Shown: positions 6,647 to 6,707 of the stretch, one piece after another
Numbering within the stretch: the stretch's first letter is position 1
Layout: every line of letters starts with the position of its first letter
Source: an uncultured Verrucomicrobiales bacterium
Lineage (GTDB): Bacteria; Verrucomicrobiota; Verrucomicrobiia; Verrucomicrobiales; Akkermansiaceae
DNA: 6,707 nucleotides
Reading direction: 5' to 3'
Assembly (NCBI GenBank): GCA_938001985.1
Contig: CALLBE010000033.1
Coordinates: 1 to 6,707 of the forward strand
The notes under the pieces: generated by a model
Database searches by the model: none
What the model saw: the letters and a program-made list of their open reading frames with translations, nothing else
Told to the model about the DNA's origin: nothing
Position numbers and translations under genes: made by a program

Positions 6647-6707
6647 ATGGCAAAAATCAACGAAAATTTCTTAAAGCTGAAAGCAGGGTATCTTTTCCCT
6701 GAAATCG
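6647..6707 (+). CDS. dapL: LL-diaminopimelate aminotransferase, N-terminal fragment (3' end cut by window edge)
   Basis: Only the first 20 codons are present, reading MAKINENFLKLKAGYLFPEI, and the frame runs off the right edge. The segment N-E-N-F-L-K-L, then Gly-Tyr-Leu-Phe and Glu-Ile, is the distinctive beginning of DapL. This PLP enzyme converts tetrahydrodipicolinate directly to LL-diaminopimelate for lysine and peptidoglycan synthesis in plants, Chlamydiae, Verrucomicrobia and some others. The match to the conserved N-terminus makes ATG 6647 a firm start, although no Shine-Dalgarno sequence precedes it. The 70 bases between it and the PEP-CTERM gene show no clear promoter or hairpin terminator. 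The PLP lysine and the rest of the enzyme are outside the window, so the call rests on the N-terminus alone. Confidence 0.85.
   Translation, partial: MAKINENFLKLKAGYLFPEI

Noticed and set aside
1..6707. parS site for the ParB encoded here
   Set aside because: I looked for the CACGTG core and the full canonical palindrome on both strands and found none.
1..6707. Novel defence, mobile or multi-gene accessory system
   Set aside because: All genes but two are core housekeeping genes, and the other two (TPR, PEP-CTERM) carry no nuclease, transposase, toxin or sensor motifs. No terminal repeats or arrays are present.

Overview
The window reads as an ordinary chromosomal segment of a Gram-negative bacterium from the PVC superphylum, most likely a marine-type Verrucomicrobium (Puniceicoccales/Opitutae-like). 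Three things support this. An lptB gene implies a lipopolysaccharide outer membrane. The start of a dapL-type LL-diaminopimelate aminotransferase is typical of the Chlamydiae/Verrucomicrobia route to lysine and peptidoglycan. A small PEP-CTERM exoprotein is of a kind very common in Verrucomicrobia and Planctomycetes. None of the starts has a full GGAGG Shine-Dalgarno sequence. The taxonomic placement is inference from gene content, not from a marker search.

All seven genes are on the plus strand. In order they are: the 3' part of lptB (LPS-export ATPase, cut by the left edge); frr (ribosome recycling factor); a likely rho-independent terminator; trpS (tryptophanyl-tRNA synthetase); a secreted 805-residue helical-repeat (TPR-like) protein whose ATG overlaps the trpS stop; parB (chromosome-partitioning CTPase/DNA-binding protein); a PEP-CTERM protein with a β-sandwich-like body; and the first 20 codons of dapL, cut by the right edge. 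No stretch longer than 300 bases lacks a gene. The longest gaps are about 110-116 bases, between frr and trpS and between parB and the PEP-CTERM gene.

The first five genes are core housekeeping functions (envelope export, translation, tRNA charging, segregation) plus one envelope-located protein of unknown role. trpS and the TPR gene are likely co-transcribed and translationally coupled; parB follows after 57 bases. The PEP-CTERM gene is a separate unit. It has its own σ70-like promoter, with a small AATGA/TCATT dyad that resembles a Fur box over the -35. Its strand composition is C-rich, unlike its G-rich neighbours, and its ATG lies about where transcription should begin, so its mRNA may be leaderless.

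I found no mobile element, CRISPR array, tRNA, rRNA or defence cluster, and nothing that amounts to a new multi-gene system. The points most worth checking are the PEP-CTERM control region, the parB gene without an adjacent parA, and the uncharacterised TPR exported protein tied to trpS.
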